Translations under genes and position numbers: made by a program | In this document: positions 8,827-17,776 of the stretch, piece by piece | How the letters are laid out: each line of letters opens with the position of its first letter | How positions within the stretch are numbered: position 1 is the stretch's first letter | Notes under the pieces: generated by a model | The model's input: the letters and a program-made list of their open reading frames with translations, nothing else | Database searches by the model: none | What the model was told of the DNA's origin: nothing | Assembly (NCBI GenBank): GCA_964351495.1 | Contig: CAYGOC010000007.1 | Location: forward strand, 30,174-94,173 | From: CAYGOC01 sp964351495 | Lineage (GTDB): Bacteria > Chlamydiota > Chlamydiia > Chlamydiales > SM23-39 | Direction: 5' to 3' | Length of the DNA: 64,000 nucleotides

Positions 8827-9732
8827 TTATGATAAAGAAACTCCCATCGACTCTCCCATATTGGCCTTTACCTCCATTTCTTTTTGAGATAGCTCCAAAA
8901 GGTCCTCATCAAAAGAGATAGTATTTTTTTGAAATAAAAGCACTATACAAGAAGCTCCAAAAGTAAAAAACCCTTTTTCCTCCCCTTTTTTACAAGGTTT
9001 ATGAGGAGTATATGTTTGAAAAATGCTCCCTACATAAGTAGCTCCCACCTCAACAAAAGCAATCTCTTTAAAAAGATCTGTCTCTATTAAGGTAATCTCT
9101 CTTTTGTTTTTCGTAAAAACGGCAATTTTAGAGGAGAGCGCTATGGGATTTACCGAGTATAAATCGCCTTCTATTCTTCTACTCTTTTTAGGAATCCCGG
9201 AACAGGGAAAGTGAAACCTATGATAATCGGAAGGACAAAGTCTCGCCACCACCATAGACCCCTCTTCATATCGTTTCGCCAAAGCCGCGTCTTGTAAAAA
9301 AGAGGAAAGGCTGTAAGTTGTCCCCTTTATTTGAAAAATTTGCCCTTTTTGCATTTTTGGGTAAAAAAGATATCTCCCATCCGCACATAAAACCGCTTTT
9401 TTAGGATCGGGACAAATCGGTCTTGCCCCTTTTCTTAGTTTTCGAATAAAAAAATCGTGAAAAGAATCAAACTCTTCCGGCTTTTTTGCAAAGTCTTCCA
9501 TATTCACCCCAAATTCCCGGATGAACGGAATAATTTTTTTTCTACTTTGTTTCTTTCTTTGTAAAGATCCGTACCATTTTGAAAAAAAAGAAATTTTAGC
9601 AATCAGTGGGAGAAATAAAAAAGAAAATAAGGGGTTCTTATAAAGGAGAAACAGAAATTTTCCTCCATAAACTTTTTCTTCTTCTGTCTTTTTGGTGGAT
9701 CTTGCTTTATAGAAGATGGGAGACTTTTGCAT
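8827..9732 (-). CDS. psd: phosphatidylserine decarboxylase proenzyme
   Basis: Makes phosphatidylethanolamine from phosphatidylserine and self-cleaves to form a pyruvoyl cofactor. Recognisable blocks are FDSFHDFFIRKLR, the CADGRYLFYP strand, the active-site DYHRFHFPCSG (His of the charge relay), SVNPIAL, VEVGATYVGSI and the KGEEKGFFTFGASC cleavage region. Cleavage in this class usually occurs at GGST between Gly and Ser; here the site reads G-A-S-C, placing Ala260 before Ser261. If cleaved there, the alpha subunit is 41 residues. An N-terminal hydrophobic stretch (about 25-50) suits a membrane-associated enzyme. It lies beside secA as in Chlamydia. The start at ATG 9732 lacks a strong ribosome site. 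Confidence 0.92.
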   Translation of the reverse strand: MQKSPIFYKARSTKKTEEEKVYGGKFLFLLYKNPLFSFLFLPLIAKISFFSKWYGSLQRKKQSRKKIIPFIREFGVNMEDFAKKPEEFDSFHDFFIRKLRKGARPICPDPKKAVLCADGRYLFYPKMQKGQIFQIKGTTYSLSSFLQDAALAKRYEEGSMVVARLCPSDYHRFHFPCSGIPKKSRRIEGDLYSVNPIALSSKIAVFTKNKREITLIETDLFKEIAFVEVGATYVGSIFQTYTPHKPCKKGEEKGFFTFGASCIVLLFQKNTISFDEDLLELSQKEMEVKANMGESMGVSLS

Positions 9733-9883
9733 AAAAAACCAGTTTGCAGTAGTAGGGATTTTTTCTTCAGAAAGAATTATCTACAATCCCCCGTTTTGAA
9801 GATACGATTTTTGCTAAAAATCTATTTTTAAACAGGAGGAAGCTCTTATTCTTGTATGTATTTTTTCCGGGCTTCTTAAAAAG

Positions 9884-9923
9884 AAACAGCTGCGATACCA
9901 CAAAAACGATATCGCAGCTGTTT
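9884..9923 (-). terminator. Rho-independent terminator after the MOMP-like gene
   Basis: Perfect 14-bp stem AAACAGCTGCGATA (9884-9897) / TATCGCAGCTGTTT (9910-9923) with a 12-nt loop. It lies 20 bases past the stop of the porin gene on the minus strand, and in that direction it is followed by TTTCTTTTT. It also has a T-run on the plus strand, so it may work both ways. This is the strongest hairpin terminator in the window. Confidence 0.85.
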
Positions 9924-9942
9924 TTCTACTTAGATACTTTGG

Positions 9943-11013
9943 TTAAAAATTAAATCTAGCACTCAAGGTTAGTCCATGAAAATTCAAAGAACCTGTACCT
10001 GTTTCTGAACCGCCGAAAGAGTAATTGTCAGAAATCCCTCTTAGCATATTTTGGTTCCAAAATGTATTGAAAGTATACATCGCAGCAAGGTAAAGATCGT
10101 ATCTTTTTTGCTGAAAAGACTGATTCCAATCTACCCCAATACTTAGCTCTGAACTTGCTCTTACCGCATGATAAGAACCGTAGTCTGCATTTACTTCAGA
10201 GGCTGCAAAAGTATCTATCCTAATCGTCTCATACAGTTTTAGTTTTGTATAATTGGTATACAAAAGGCTAAACTTTGATTTTCCAATCAACCCAAAACAG
10301 CTAGAAGCAAACTTCCAACGCCCATCTAACCCCACTAAAGGACCCATCCCCCAAGAATCACTCTCAAAGTTTCCATGCATGGGAGTCGTATTTGTAAACT
10401 CATAAGTAACGTAAAGACTTTGATCTATCCAGGACGTTCTAAGACCCATAGCAGGAGTTAAAACCAGCCACTTACCAGAATAGAAAGGGCGCTTTACCGC
10501 TAAGTCTAAACAGTCAAAATCAAGCTTCCACGCCCCTTTTACTTTTCTGCCTACGAAAGAAGAATTGAATAAGTGAACCCAACTTTCCAAAAGGACCGCT
10601 TCGGTTGTCCCGTTAAATGAATGGCTTGTAGAAGTCTTCTGGTGCAACCTAGACCATTCTGCAGATAACTGCCAATCGTCCATAGCACTACTAAAAACTC
10701 CTGCTTCAAGACGAAATCCGGGAGCATATTTAAAGTCGGGCAACAAGATTTTTTCATTCAAAGTAGGGGAAGTTCCTGTTCTACTATTTGGGATACGTCG
10801 TCCCAGGCTTAACCCCTCTTCACTACAATGCCAATACAAAAACTCTGCTTGAACAAAACCACTCCATGTCTGGCTTGACTCCAAACCGGGGCGATTGTAC
10901 CCCACTGCCATGGTTGTATTCCCGTTAGAGGAGCCATTATTTGTAGATTGCTGCCTAGCTGAAAGCGTTGTGGCACACACTAAACTCAAAAATAATAATA
11001 AAAACTTTTTCAT
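9943..11013 (-). CDS. MOMP-like (Lpg1974-family) outer membrane porin
   Basis: A 356-residue predicted outer-membrane beta-barrel. The start ATG 11013 has AAGGTAGG just upstream and opens a clear signal peptide (MKKFLLLFLSLVCATTLSA). The mature part begins with a Ser/Asn/Gly-rich linker, then WSGFVQAEFLYWHCSEEGL, the characteristic first strand of the Lpg1974-type MOMP-like family shared by Legionella and environmental chlamydiae. Alternating aromatic strands follow and the protein ends LSARFNF, with the terminal Phe needed for BAM-mediated insertion. It probably acts as a general porin in the envelope. It is monocistronic: psd upstream is separated by 210 bases and a strong terminator follows. 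In environmental chlamydiae this family is often multi-copy; only one copy is in this window. Confidence 0.85.
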   Translation of the reverse strand: MKKFLLLFLSLVCATTLSARQQSTNNGSSNGNTTMAVGYNRPGLESSQTWSGFVQAEFLYWHCSEEGLSLGRRIPNSRTGTSPTLNEKILLPDFKYAPGFRLEAGVFSSAMDDWQLSAEWSRLHQKTSTSHSFNGTTEAVLLESWVHLFNSSFVGRKVKGAWKLDFDCLDLAVKRPFYSGKWLVLTPAMGLRTSWIDQSLYVTYEFTNTTPMHGNFESDSWGMGPLVGLDGRWKFASSCFGLIGKSKFSLLYTNYTKLKLYETIRIDTFAASEVNADYGSYHAVRASSELSIGVDWNQSFQQKRYDLYLAAMYTFNTFWNQNMLRGISDNYSFGGSETGTGSLNFHGLTLSARFNF

Positions 11014-11140
11014 ACCTACCTTCTTAAATTTCATCCTTTTTCTGTAAACTAAAAAAAAACCTATATTTAGTCTAACAAAAAAAACCATTTTTAATATATA
11101 CGGATATTTTTAATAAAAACCCCGTGTGTCTAGATTAATT

Positions 11141-12538
11141 ATGGAAAAACTGTATTATCTTTCTGCCTTTCAAATCTTATCCCTAATAAAAAAGAAGAAA
11201 ATTTCCTGCGTAGAAGTGATGAAAGCGCACCTTGATCGCATAGAAAAGGTCCAGCCCTTTATAAATGCTTTTACGCAAAGAGTCCCTGAAGAAATATGCC
11301 TAAAAAAAGCAAAAGATGCTGACGGTAAAAAAAATCCTTCCGAAAGACTTCATGGCCTCCCCTTTGCCGTTAAAGATATTTTAAAAGTAGAAGGCTTAAT
11401 TTCTTCCCTAGGGAACAAAGGTCTTTTTGCCAGGGGCAAGTCTAAAGAAGACGCTACATTAGTAAAAAGGCTCAAAAAAGAAGGGGCTATTTTACTAGGT
11501 CTTACTAATGTGCCTGAGCTTTGTAGAGGAGGTGATTCAGACAACCTAATCTACGGCAAAACGAATAACCCTTATGATCTATCTAGAACTTCGGGAGGTA
11601 GTAGTGGCGGTTCTGCAGCCCTTATTGCGGCAGGAGGAACCCCTTTAGCTATTGGTTCCGATGGGGGTGGAAGTATCAGCCAACCTAGTCACTGCACAGG
11701 AATTGTAGGACTCAAACCCTCTCACGGACGTTTTCCCAATACAGGCGGTGCAGCGGGGGACTATTTAGGTTTAATAGCACCTTTTGTACAGTATGGCCCC
11801 ATGGCTCGGTTCGTAGAAGATGTAGAACTTGCCTTCTTACTTCTTCAAGGAGAAGATAAAATCGATCCTCATGCCCCTGCTGCATCTATGTCGCCCGCTG
11901 CCCCCTTAAAAGAGTTAACAATAGCCTACTATACTGATAATACAATAGCGCCTGTCACCAAAGAGATCTCTTCCCTTGTTGAAAAAGCAGCGCAATCATT
12001 ACAAGGGAAAGTTCTTAAAGTAGAAAAAAAAGCACCTCCTTGCATTGGCAAAACCTTCGAACTTCACTGGACTACTTTTCTAGGGGGCGACAAAGGAGAG
12101 GGGATGAAACATTTTCTAAAAAAACTAGGCAACCCTCCCCTTTCTTGGGAGCTAGAGATATTTTTAGAGCAAGCAAAAAAAGCAGACTACTCCACTACTT
12201 TTTTAAACGAAAGACTATCCCAAATTGATCAATACCGAATTGAAATGAACCTATTTATGAAAACCCATGACATTCTTATTTGCCCTCCGTTCCCAACCCC
12301 TGCAAAACCCCATGGGGTTGGAATCAAAGAAATCTCCGATTTTTCCTACGCCATGGCCTTTAACTTAACAGGATTTCCGACTGTCGTGATCCGTTGCGGA
12401 ACCTCTTCAGAAGGTCTCCCTTTAGGTGTTTTGGTAGCAGCCCGTAAATGGGAAGATTTAAATGCTCTTATGGTAGCAAAAGAACTAGAAAAAGAATTTG
12501 GAGGATTTAATCCTTCTTCTCTTAAAGAGTTAAATTAG
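11141..12538 (+). CDS. amidase signature family hydrolase
   Basis: An amidase-signature enzyme that hydrolyses C-N bonds by a Ser-cisSer-Lys triad. Visible residues are the Lys in PFAVKD (about 79-84), the Gly/Ser-rich block TSGGSSGGSAALIA with the cis-Ser, and the nucleophile region GSDGGGSISQPSHCTGIVGLKPSHGR. The C-terminal MAFNLTGFPTVVI is also typical. Length (465 residues) suits free amidases and GatA-like enzymes, but no gatB or gatC is adjacent and the sequence lacks obvious GatA neighbours, so it is probably a separate amide hydrolase of unknown substrate. ATG 11141 is chosen over GTG 11126; neither has a clear ribosome site. It converges with ispF, one base between stops. Confidence 0.85.
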   Translation: MEKLYYLSAFQILSLIKKKKISCVEVMKAHLDRIEKVQPFINAFTQRVPEEICLKKAKDADGKKNPSERLHGLPFAVKDILKVEGLISSLGNKGLFARGKSKEDATLVKRLKKEGAILLGLTNVPELCRGGDSDNLIYGKTNNPYDLSRTSGGSSGGSAALIAAGGTPLAIGSDGGGSISQPSHCTGIVGLKPSHGRFPNTGGAAGDYLGLIAPFVQYGPMARFVEDVELAFLLLQGEDKIDPHAPAASMSPAAPLKELTIAYYTDNTIAPVTKEISSLVEKAAQSLQGKVLKVEKKAPPCIGKTFELHWTTFLGGDKGEGMKHFLKKLGNPPLSWELEIFLEQAKKADYSTTFLNERLSQIDQYRIEMNLFMKTHDILICPPFPTPAKPHGVGIKEISDFSYAMAFNLTGFPTVVIRCGTSSEGLPLGVLVAARKWEDLNALMVAKELEKEFGGFNPSSLKELN

Positions 12539-12539
12539 C

Positions 12540-13022
12540 CTACAAGCTCTTTTCCCATGTTGTCATAACACAAAGACACTGCATTCCGTGTCCCTTTCCA
12601 AAATCGGTAAGATAATCTCCGGAGGTAACGGTAATCCCCACCTGCTCTATAGAAATATGCAGAGCATCTGCAACACTTTTTCTTATAGAAGAAAGTGCAC
12701 TTTCCAGCTTTGGTCTTAAACCCTCCAAGGAAATAGCTACATGTACAATTTTCTGTTTCTGTAAAGTAGCTACCGCTTTTTCTAAGTAAATCTTCGAGTT
12801 TTTCTCCCCTTTTTTACAAAGTTCTACCGCTATTTTTCCCAAAACAGGAACTCCTGTGAGAGAGGTTATCGCATTACAAAGAGCATGAAAGATGATATCC
12901 CCGTCTGAATCTGCTAAAAATCCTCCCGTATCAGAAAGCACAACCCCCCCTATAACAAGAGGCTTTTTCTCTTCTTTAGGACAAAAAGCATGGCTATCTT
13001 GCCCTATACCTGTTCGGTGCAT
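12540..13022 (-). CDS. ispF: 2-C-methyl-D-erythritol 2,4-cyclodiphosphate synthase
   Basis: MEP-pathway enzyme that cyclises CDP-methylerythritol phosphate, releasing CMP, on the way to isoprenoid precursors. The N-terminal GIGQDSHAF holds the zinc ligands Asp and His, and SDGDIIFHALCNAI holds the third His and the IspF signature. The C-terminal VTSGDYLTDFGKGHGMQCLCV replaces the usual TTTEKLGFTGRGEGI with similar spacing, so the substrate loop has diverged. 160 residues, normal length. AAGGAG lies 5 nt before ATG 13022. No other MEP gene is adjacent. Confidence 0.9.
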   Translation of the reverse strand: MHRTGIGQDSHAFCPKEEKKPLVIGGVVLSDTGGFLADSDGDIIFHALCNAITSLTGVPVLGKIAVELCKKGEKNSKIYLEKAVATLQKQKIVHVAISLEGLRPKLESALSSIRKSVADALHISIEQVGITVTSGDYLTDFGKGHGMQCLCVMTTWEKSL

Positions 13023-13078
13023 AAAACTCCTTAAAAGGGGAAATCGTAGGGCAGCCTATCCATATTTATCAAGGGGTT

Positions 13079-13603
13079 TTAAGAAGAAGGAGGGGGCTCT
13101 TTTTTTTCTCCATATCGAGAAAGATCTACTTTTAATTCTTCTAAAATTTCTTCCATCCAGGGAATAGAGGAGAATTCTTTTTTTAAATCTCGAAAGATCT
13201 CTTTTTTTGCCTCTTCAAAGCTTTTCGCTTTTTCTCTTTTATAGCTTTGTATCCAAAAAAGAGTAGAAACTTTCAAATGAGCTTTTATCGCATGCAGGTT
13301 ATTTCTTTTAAACCTTTCAAAGTCATTGCGAATATTAGCCGATTCTAAATGAAGATCCTCTAAGTCGTGATAGCTTTTCTCCGTAGACAAAGTCTCTATT
13401 TTTCTTTGTAAATGGATCGAATACAGATGGTTTAAAAAAAGAACCACAAAGCTAAAGGTAGTAGCTAAAGCTAACACTTCCGAAGAAAACTTAGGGAAAT
13501 GGCATACACCTCCCATCGAGAGCATCATAAGAGTGAAAGCAGCTCCCAAAACAGGCAAAAAAACAACGGCTACGATAAAAACAAAAATTTTTTTATATTT
13601 CAT
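13079..13603 (-). CDS. hypothetical two-helix membrane protein
   Basis: Not recognised. 174 residues from ATG 13603 (an upstream in-frame extension to 13657 exists but adds nothing membrane-like). Two hydrophobic segments, about residues 4-30 and 42-62, should anchor it. The rest is a charged, mostly helical tail with many Lys/Glu and a final EKKEPPPSS. No enzymatic motif can be seen. It is followed 56 bases later by ispF in the same direction and is divergent from murA, with 90 bases between the start codons. The topology suggests a membrane-anchored cytoplasmic helical domain. Confidence 0.6.
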   Translation of the reverse strand: MKYKKIFVFIVAVVFLPVLGAAFTLMMLSMGGVCHFPKFSSEVLALATTFSFVVLFLNHLYSIHLQRKIETLSTEKSYHDLEDLHLESANIRNDFERFKRNNLHAIKAHLKVSTLFWIQSYKREKAKSFEEAKKEIFRDLKKEFSSIPWMEEILEELKVDLSRYGEKKEPPPSS

Positions 13604-13693
13604 AAAAGAAGCTTTTATCTCCTCTATAATGAAAAAATGGGAAAAAAGGCTACCCATTTTCCTTGTTTTCAGTATTATTAAGAAAAAAAGCTT

Positions 13694-15058
13694 ATGAAGC
13701 CATTACTCGATTTAATCAAAGTCAAAGGGGGAACCCCTTTACAAGGTTCAATAAAAGCAAGTGGAGCAAAAAACTCTATTACCAAGCTTTTAGTAGCCTC
13801 TCTTTTATCTGACAAAAAATCGGTTTTCTATAATGTACCCAACATTTTAGATGTGGAAATCACCGCTTGTCTCTGCGAAGAAGTGGGAGCTAAGATTTCT
13901 TGGGATAAGTCTGCTCACGTTTTAGAAATTTGCACAAAAGAGTTAAAGACCTCTTACATTTCCCAAAAGTTTTCAGGAGCCAACAGAATCCCTATTTTAA
14001 TGCTGGGAGCTCTTTTAGGAAGAACCTCAGAAGAGGTTATCGTCCCCACTGTGGGAGGAGATCTTTTAGGAAATAGGCCCTTGAATTTTCATATAGAAGC
14101 CCTTCGAAAAATGGGCGCCCATGTGGAATATCGCCCTATGAAAAAAGAGGGAGCCTATTTTGGAGCAGCCCATCAGGGGCTTTTTGGAAATGTGATTGAA
14201 CTTCCCTATCCTTCTGTGGGAGCTACGGAAAACATTTTACTTGCAGCATCTAAAGCTAAAGGAAGAACTGTTATTAAAAATGGCGCTTTGGAACCGGAAG
14301 TAATGGACCTTATTTTATTTCTGCAAAAGATGGGCGTTTTTATCTACCTAGAAAGAGATGCTACTATCTTTGTGGAAGCTCCCGAAAGTTTTAAGGAAGC
14401 TTCTCATACCATTGTATTTGACAGAAATGAGATTGTCTCTTATGCCTCCGCTGCCATAAGCACTAAAGGATCTATTTTTATAGAAGGCGCTTCTCAAATG
14501 GCGCTTCTTCCTTTTTTAAATGAACTAAAAAAAATAGGCGCCGGTTTTTCTGTCGAAAAAAACGGTATTTTATTTTTTTACGATAAGCCCCTGAAAGGGG
14601 GGCTTCACATTCAAACCGATGTACATCCGGGCTTTATGACTGACTGGCAACAACTGTTTGTCCCTTTACTTACGCAATGTGAAGGAACCTCTGTAATTCA
14701 TGAAACTGTTTATGAAAAAAGGTTTGGTTATACAAAAATTTTACAAGAAATGGGGGCAGATCTCTCTCTTTTCACTCAATGCTTGGGAAATAAACCTTGC
14801 AGGTTTTCCCTTTTAGATCACAAACATAGCCTCGTAATCAAAGGTCCCACACCCTTAAAGAGTCATAATATCTCGATTCCTGACCTAAGAGCAGGCTTTG
14901 CTTATTTAATAGCTGCTTTAGTAGCAGAAGGAACCTCCACCATATCGAATGCTATTTTTTTAGACAGAGGATATGACTCTTTTGTAGAAAAACTCACATC
15001 GCTAGGAGCTCAAATAGAAAGGGTTCCTCTTTCTACTAAAGAGAGAGTTTCTGTTTAA
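13694..15058 (+). CDS. murA: UDP-N-acetylglucosamine 1-carboxyvinyltransferase, Cys-to-Asp form
   Basis: Transfers enolpyruvate from PEP to UDP-GlcNAc, the first committed step of peptidoglycan synthesis. It has the SGAKN motif with catalytic Lys26, the loop VGGDLLGNRPLNFH, the PGFMTDWQQ motif with the catalytic Asp, and IPDLRAGFAYLIAAL with the conserved Arg. The loop residue that is Cys in most bacteria (Cys115 of E. coli) is Asp123 here. The same exchange is known in C. trachomatis MurA and removes the fosfomycin target, so intrinsic fosfomycin resistance is expected. 454 residues is slightly longer than usual. No strong ribosome site precedes ATG 13694. epmB follows after 27 bases. Confidence 0.92.
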   Translation: MKPLLDLIKVKGGTPLQGSIKASGAKNSITKLLVASLLSDKKSVFYNVPNILDVEITACLCEEVGAKISWDKSAHVLEICTKELKTSYISQKFSGANRIPILMLGALLGRTSEEVIVPTVGGDLLGNRPLNFHIEALRKMGAHVEYRPMKKEGAYFGAAHQGLFGNVIELPYPSVGATENILLAASKAKGRTVIKNGALEPEVMDLILFLQKMGVFIYLERDATIFVEAPESFKEASHTIVFDRNEIVSYASAAISTKGSIFIEGASQMALLPFLNELKKIGAGFSVEKNGILFFYDKPLKGGLHIQTDVHPGFMTDWQQLFVPLLTQCEGTSVIHETVYEKRFGYTKILQEMGADLSLFTQCLGNKPCRFSLLDHKHSLVIKGPTPLKSHNISIPDLRAGFAYLIAALVAEGTSTISNAIFLDRGYDSFVEKLTSLGAQIERVPLSTKERVSV

Positions 15059-15085
15059 TCTCTTTTCCGATCTATACTATCCCCC

Positions 15086-16066
15086 ATGGACACATGGCGC
15101 CTTATACAAAGAAACAATTTTACTAAGCTAAAGGATCTCCTCTCCTTTTTGGAAATGGACGAGTCTCCCGATTTTTTAAAAAAGAGCTCTTTTCCTTTAA
15201 ATGTCCCTTTTCGCTTAGCTCAAAAAATGGAGAAAAAGAATCCGGAAGACCCACTTTTTTTGCAGTTTGTCCCCTTTCAAGAAGAAGAAAAAAAACAGGC
15301 AGGTTTCGTAGAAAATCCGACAGAAGACCCCTCTTTTTTAAAAACCCCGAAACTTTTGCAAAAATATGAAAAAAGAGCTCTGTTAATTACCACCTCTGCT
15401 TGCGCTATGCATTGTAGATACTGTTTTCGAAAAAATTTTCCTTATGAAAAAGAATCTGACTTTTCTGAAGAGCTCAAGGTGATACGAGAAGACACCTCTC
15501 TTTTTGAAGTAATTTTAAGTGGGGGGGACCCTTTATCACTATCTTCTTCTTCTCTTCATTTTTTACTGCAAGAACTCGATAAAATCCCGCATATCCAAAT
15601 AATTCGGTTTCATACCCGGTTTTTAATTGGCATTCCTGAAAGGATTGATTCTTCTTTCCTACGACTTCTCTCTTCTCTTCAAAAAAAGCTTGTTTTTGTA
15701 ATCCATGTAAACCACCCCAAAGAGATCGATAGGGATGTAGAAAAGGCAATTTTTGAATTACGAAAAATTCCCGCTTCTATCTTATGTCAGAGCGTTTTAT
15801 TAAAAGGGGTAAATGACAATATAGAAACGCTTGTAGAGCTTTCCGAAACTCTCCTTAAAACAGGAGTGATACCATATTACCTACATAAACTAGATCCTGT
15901 TCTTGGATCTCACCAGTTTGAAGTAGACTTAAAAAAATCCCTTTCTTTAGTGAAGAAGCTGCAAGAAAAGGTTCCCGGATATGGACTTTTTCGCTTTGTA
16001 CAAGAAATTCCGGGAGCAAAAAGCAAAACCGACTTACATTCTATCAACCACTTTAATTCCCAGTAG
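15086..16066 (+). CDS. epmB: EF-P-(R)-beta-lysylation radical SAM aminomutase
   Basis: A KamA/EpmB-type lysine 2,3-aminomutase that makes (R)-beta-lysine for modification of elongation factor P. The radical SAM cluster motif CAMHCRYCFRKNFPY is centred near residue 110, followed by the SAM-contacting VILSGGDPLSL, a PERID segment and the C-terminal YYLHKLDPVLGSHQFEV that binds PLP (Lys in the HKLD region). At 326 residues it is EpmB size, shorter than clostridial KamA. A TATACT at 15073-15078 sits only 7 bases before ATG 15086 with no ribosome site, hinting at a leaderless start. The 3' end overlaps argS on the other strand by 33 bases. The partner ligase epmA is not in the window. Confidence 0.85.
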   Translation: MDTWRLIQRNNFTKLKDLLSFLEMDESPDFLKKSSFPLNVPFRLAQKMEKKNPEDPLFLQFVPFQEEEKKQAGFVENPTEDPSFLKTPKLLQKYEKRALLITTSACAMHCRYCFRKNFPYEKESDFSEELKVIREDTSLFEVILSGGDPLSLSSSSLHFLLQELDKIPHIQIIRFHTRFLIGIPERIDSSFLRLLSSLQKKLVFVIHVNHPKEIDRDVEKAIFELRKIPASILCQSVLLKGVNDNIETLVELSETLLKTGVIPYYLHKLDPVLGSHQFEVDLKKSLSLVKKLQEKVPGYGLFRFVQEIPGAKSKTDLHSINHFNSQ

Positions 16067-17773
16067 GTAGAGCCCTTTTTCCAAGGTTTTTCCTACTAGT
16101 TCACAAAGTAAAAGGCGCTCTTTTTCTTCTTCTACTCCTTCTACTCTACAGTCTCGAAAAAAAGCGTTAAACTTCTCTGCCAGGTTGTATAAATAATCGG
16201 TTAACCTATGAGGTAATAAATCTTCTGCAAACTGAAAAAGAACTTCAGAAAATCGGAGTAGATGCAATCCTAAAGAAATTTCAGAAGGGTGTTTCAGAGA
16301 AATTTCTTTTGTTTTGTAAAAAGAGGTAGGATCTAGTTTGATTTTTCTTTTGATTCCCTGCACTCTTACATAAGAGTATAAAAGAAAAACAGCTGTATTG
16401 CCTTCAAACTGAAGCATCCTATCGTAGCTAAAGGTGTAATCTTTTTGTCTATGAGAGGCAAGGTCTGCATATTTGATAGCAGAAATAGCGAGTCTTTTGG
16501 CTAGTATCTTTTTCTCTTTTTCATCCATATCAAATGCTTTTTCTTCTAAGATCGTTTCTGCATGCCTGATGCCCTCTTCTAAAAGATCCATCAGTTTAAT
16601 CGTTTCTCCCGACCTTGTTTTCAGCTTTTTTCCATCAGAGCCCAATACCACTCCAAAGCCTACATGATCCACTCTCGTTTTTTGGGGATCTAAAAAACCT
16701 GCCTTTTTAGCTACCTCGAATACCATTTCAAAATGAAGAGACTGTCCTTGGTCGACTACCAAAATAACTCGGTCTGCTTTTTCTACAAAAATGCGGTGTT
16801 TTAAAGCAGCGAGATCGGTTGTTGCATAATTAAATCCTCCATCAGTTTTTTGGACAATAAGAGGAAGGGGTTTCTTCTCTTTAGAAACAAAACCTTCTAA
16901 AAATACACATTTGGCGCCATCTGATACTGTAATAAGTCCTTTTTTCTCTAAATCTTCTACTATTTTAGGAAGCAATTCATGATAAAAAGACTCTCCTCTT
17001 TCTTCTATAGAAACCTCTAAAAGATCGTAGATTTTATGAAATGCCTCTCTAGAAATTTGGCAAAATTTTTCCCACACTTGAATCGAACTTGTTTCCTTAT
17101 TTTGTAAGGCAACCACTTCCTTATGAGCCCTTTTTTTAAAGGCTTCGTCCTGATCAAACTCCTTTTTTGCATCCCTATAAAAATGCATTAAATCGGCAAG
17201 AGTACATTTTTTTTCTTCTGAAATAATCTCCGGCTTTTTCTCTTTTACATAAGCAATAAGCATCCCAAACTGCGTTCCCCAATCTCCCACATGGTTCAAG
17301 CGCAAAACGGTATGTCCTAAAAAAGCAAAAAGTCTTGCTAAACACTCTCCTATTATAGTAGAGCGAAGATGACCTACATGAAGTTCTTTGGCGATATTAG
17401 GGGAGGAAAATTCTACGATGATTTTTTGAACCGTTTTAGGTTTGGCAACTCCCAGATTTTCTGCCTTTAGCATCCAATCTGCTTTTTCCCCTAAAAAATA
17501 GGGATTGAACGTAAAATTGATAAAACCGGGACCCGCTATTTCTACTTTGGAAAATAGGTTTTTATCTTCCAAAAAAGGCCTTATTTTTTCAGCTATTTCT
17601 CTAGGAGACTTCCCCTTTTTTTTTGCCAGCTTTAAAGCGTCATTACACTGGTAATGACCAAAGTTTTCGTTTTGACAAAGAGTAACCTCTACCTGAAAAG
17701 ACTCTTCTTCCGGAAATACTCTTACGATAGCCTCTTTTGCCTTCTCTTTTACTATCTCAATTAACAACTGCAT
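16034..17773 (-). CDS. argS: arginyl-tRNA synthetase
   Basis: Class I synthetase charging tRNA-Arg. The N-terminal Add-1 domain is present, then the HIGH equivalent ELHVGHLRSTIIGE near residue 130, NHVGDWGTQFG, the KMSK-equivalent KLKTRSGETIKLMDLLEE near 385, and the DALR anticodon-binding domain at the C-terminus ending at VVDRM. Length 579 is normal for bacteria. It begins 3 bases after the leucine dehydrogenase stop, so the two are one transcript. Its 3' end overlaps epmB convergently. All expected catalytic segments are intact. Confidence 0.96.
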   Translation of the reverse strand: MQLLIEIVKEKAKEAIVRVFPEEESFQVEVTLCQNENFGHYQCNDALKLAKKKGKSPREIAEKIRPFLEDKNLFSKVEIAGPGFINFTFNPYFLGEKADWMLKAENLGVAKPKTVQKIIVEFSSPNIAKELHVGHLRSTIIGECLARLFAFLGHTVLRLNHVGDWGTQFGMLIAYVKEKKPEIISEEKKCTLADLMHFYRDAKKEFDQDEAFKKRAHKEVVALQNKETSSIQVWEKFCQISREAFHKIYDLLEVSIEERGESFYHELLPKIVEDLEKKGLITVSDGAKCVFLEGFVSKEKKPLPLIVQKTDGGFNYATTDLAALKHRIFVEKADRVILVVDQGQSLHFEMVFEVAKKAGFLDPQKTRVDHVGFGVVLGSDGKKLKTRSGETIKLMDLLEEGIRHAETILEEKAFDMDEKEKKILAKRLAISAIKYADLASHRQKDYTFSYDRMLQFEGNTAVFLLYSYVRVQGIKRKIKLDPTSFYKTKEISLKHPSEISLGLHLLRFSEVLFQFAEDLLPHRLTDYLYNLAEKFNAFFRDCRVEGVEEEKERLLLCELVGKTLEKGLYLLGIKVVDRM

Positions 17774-17776
17774 AGT

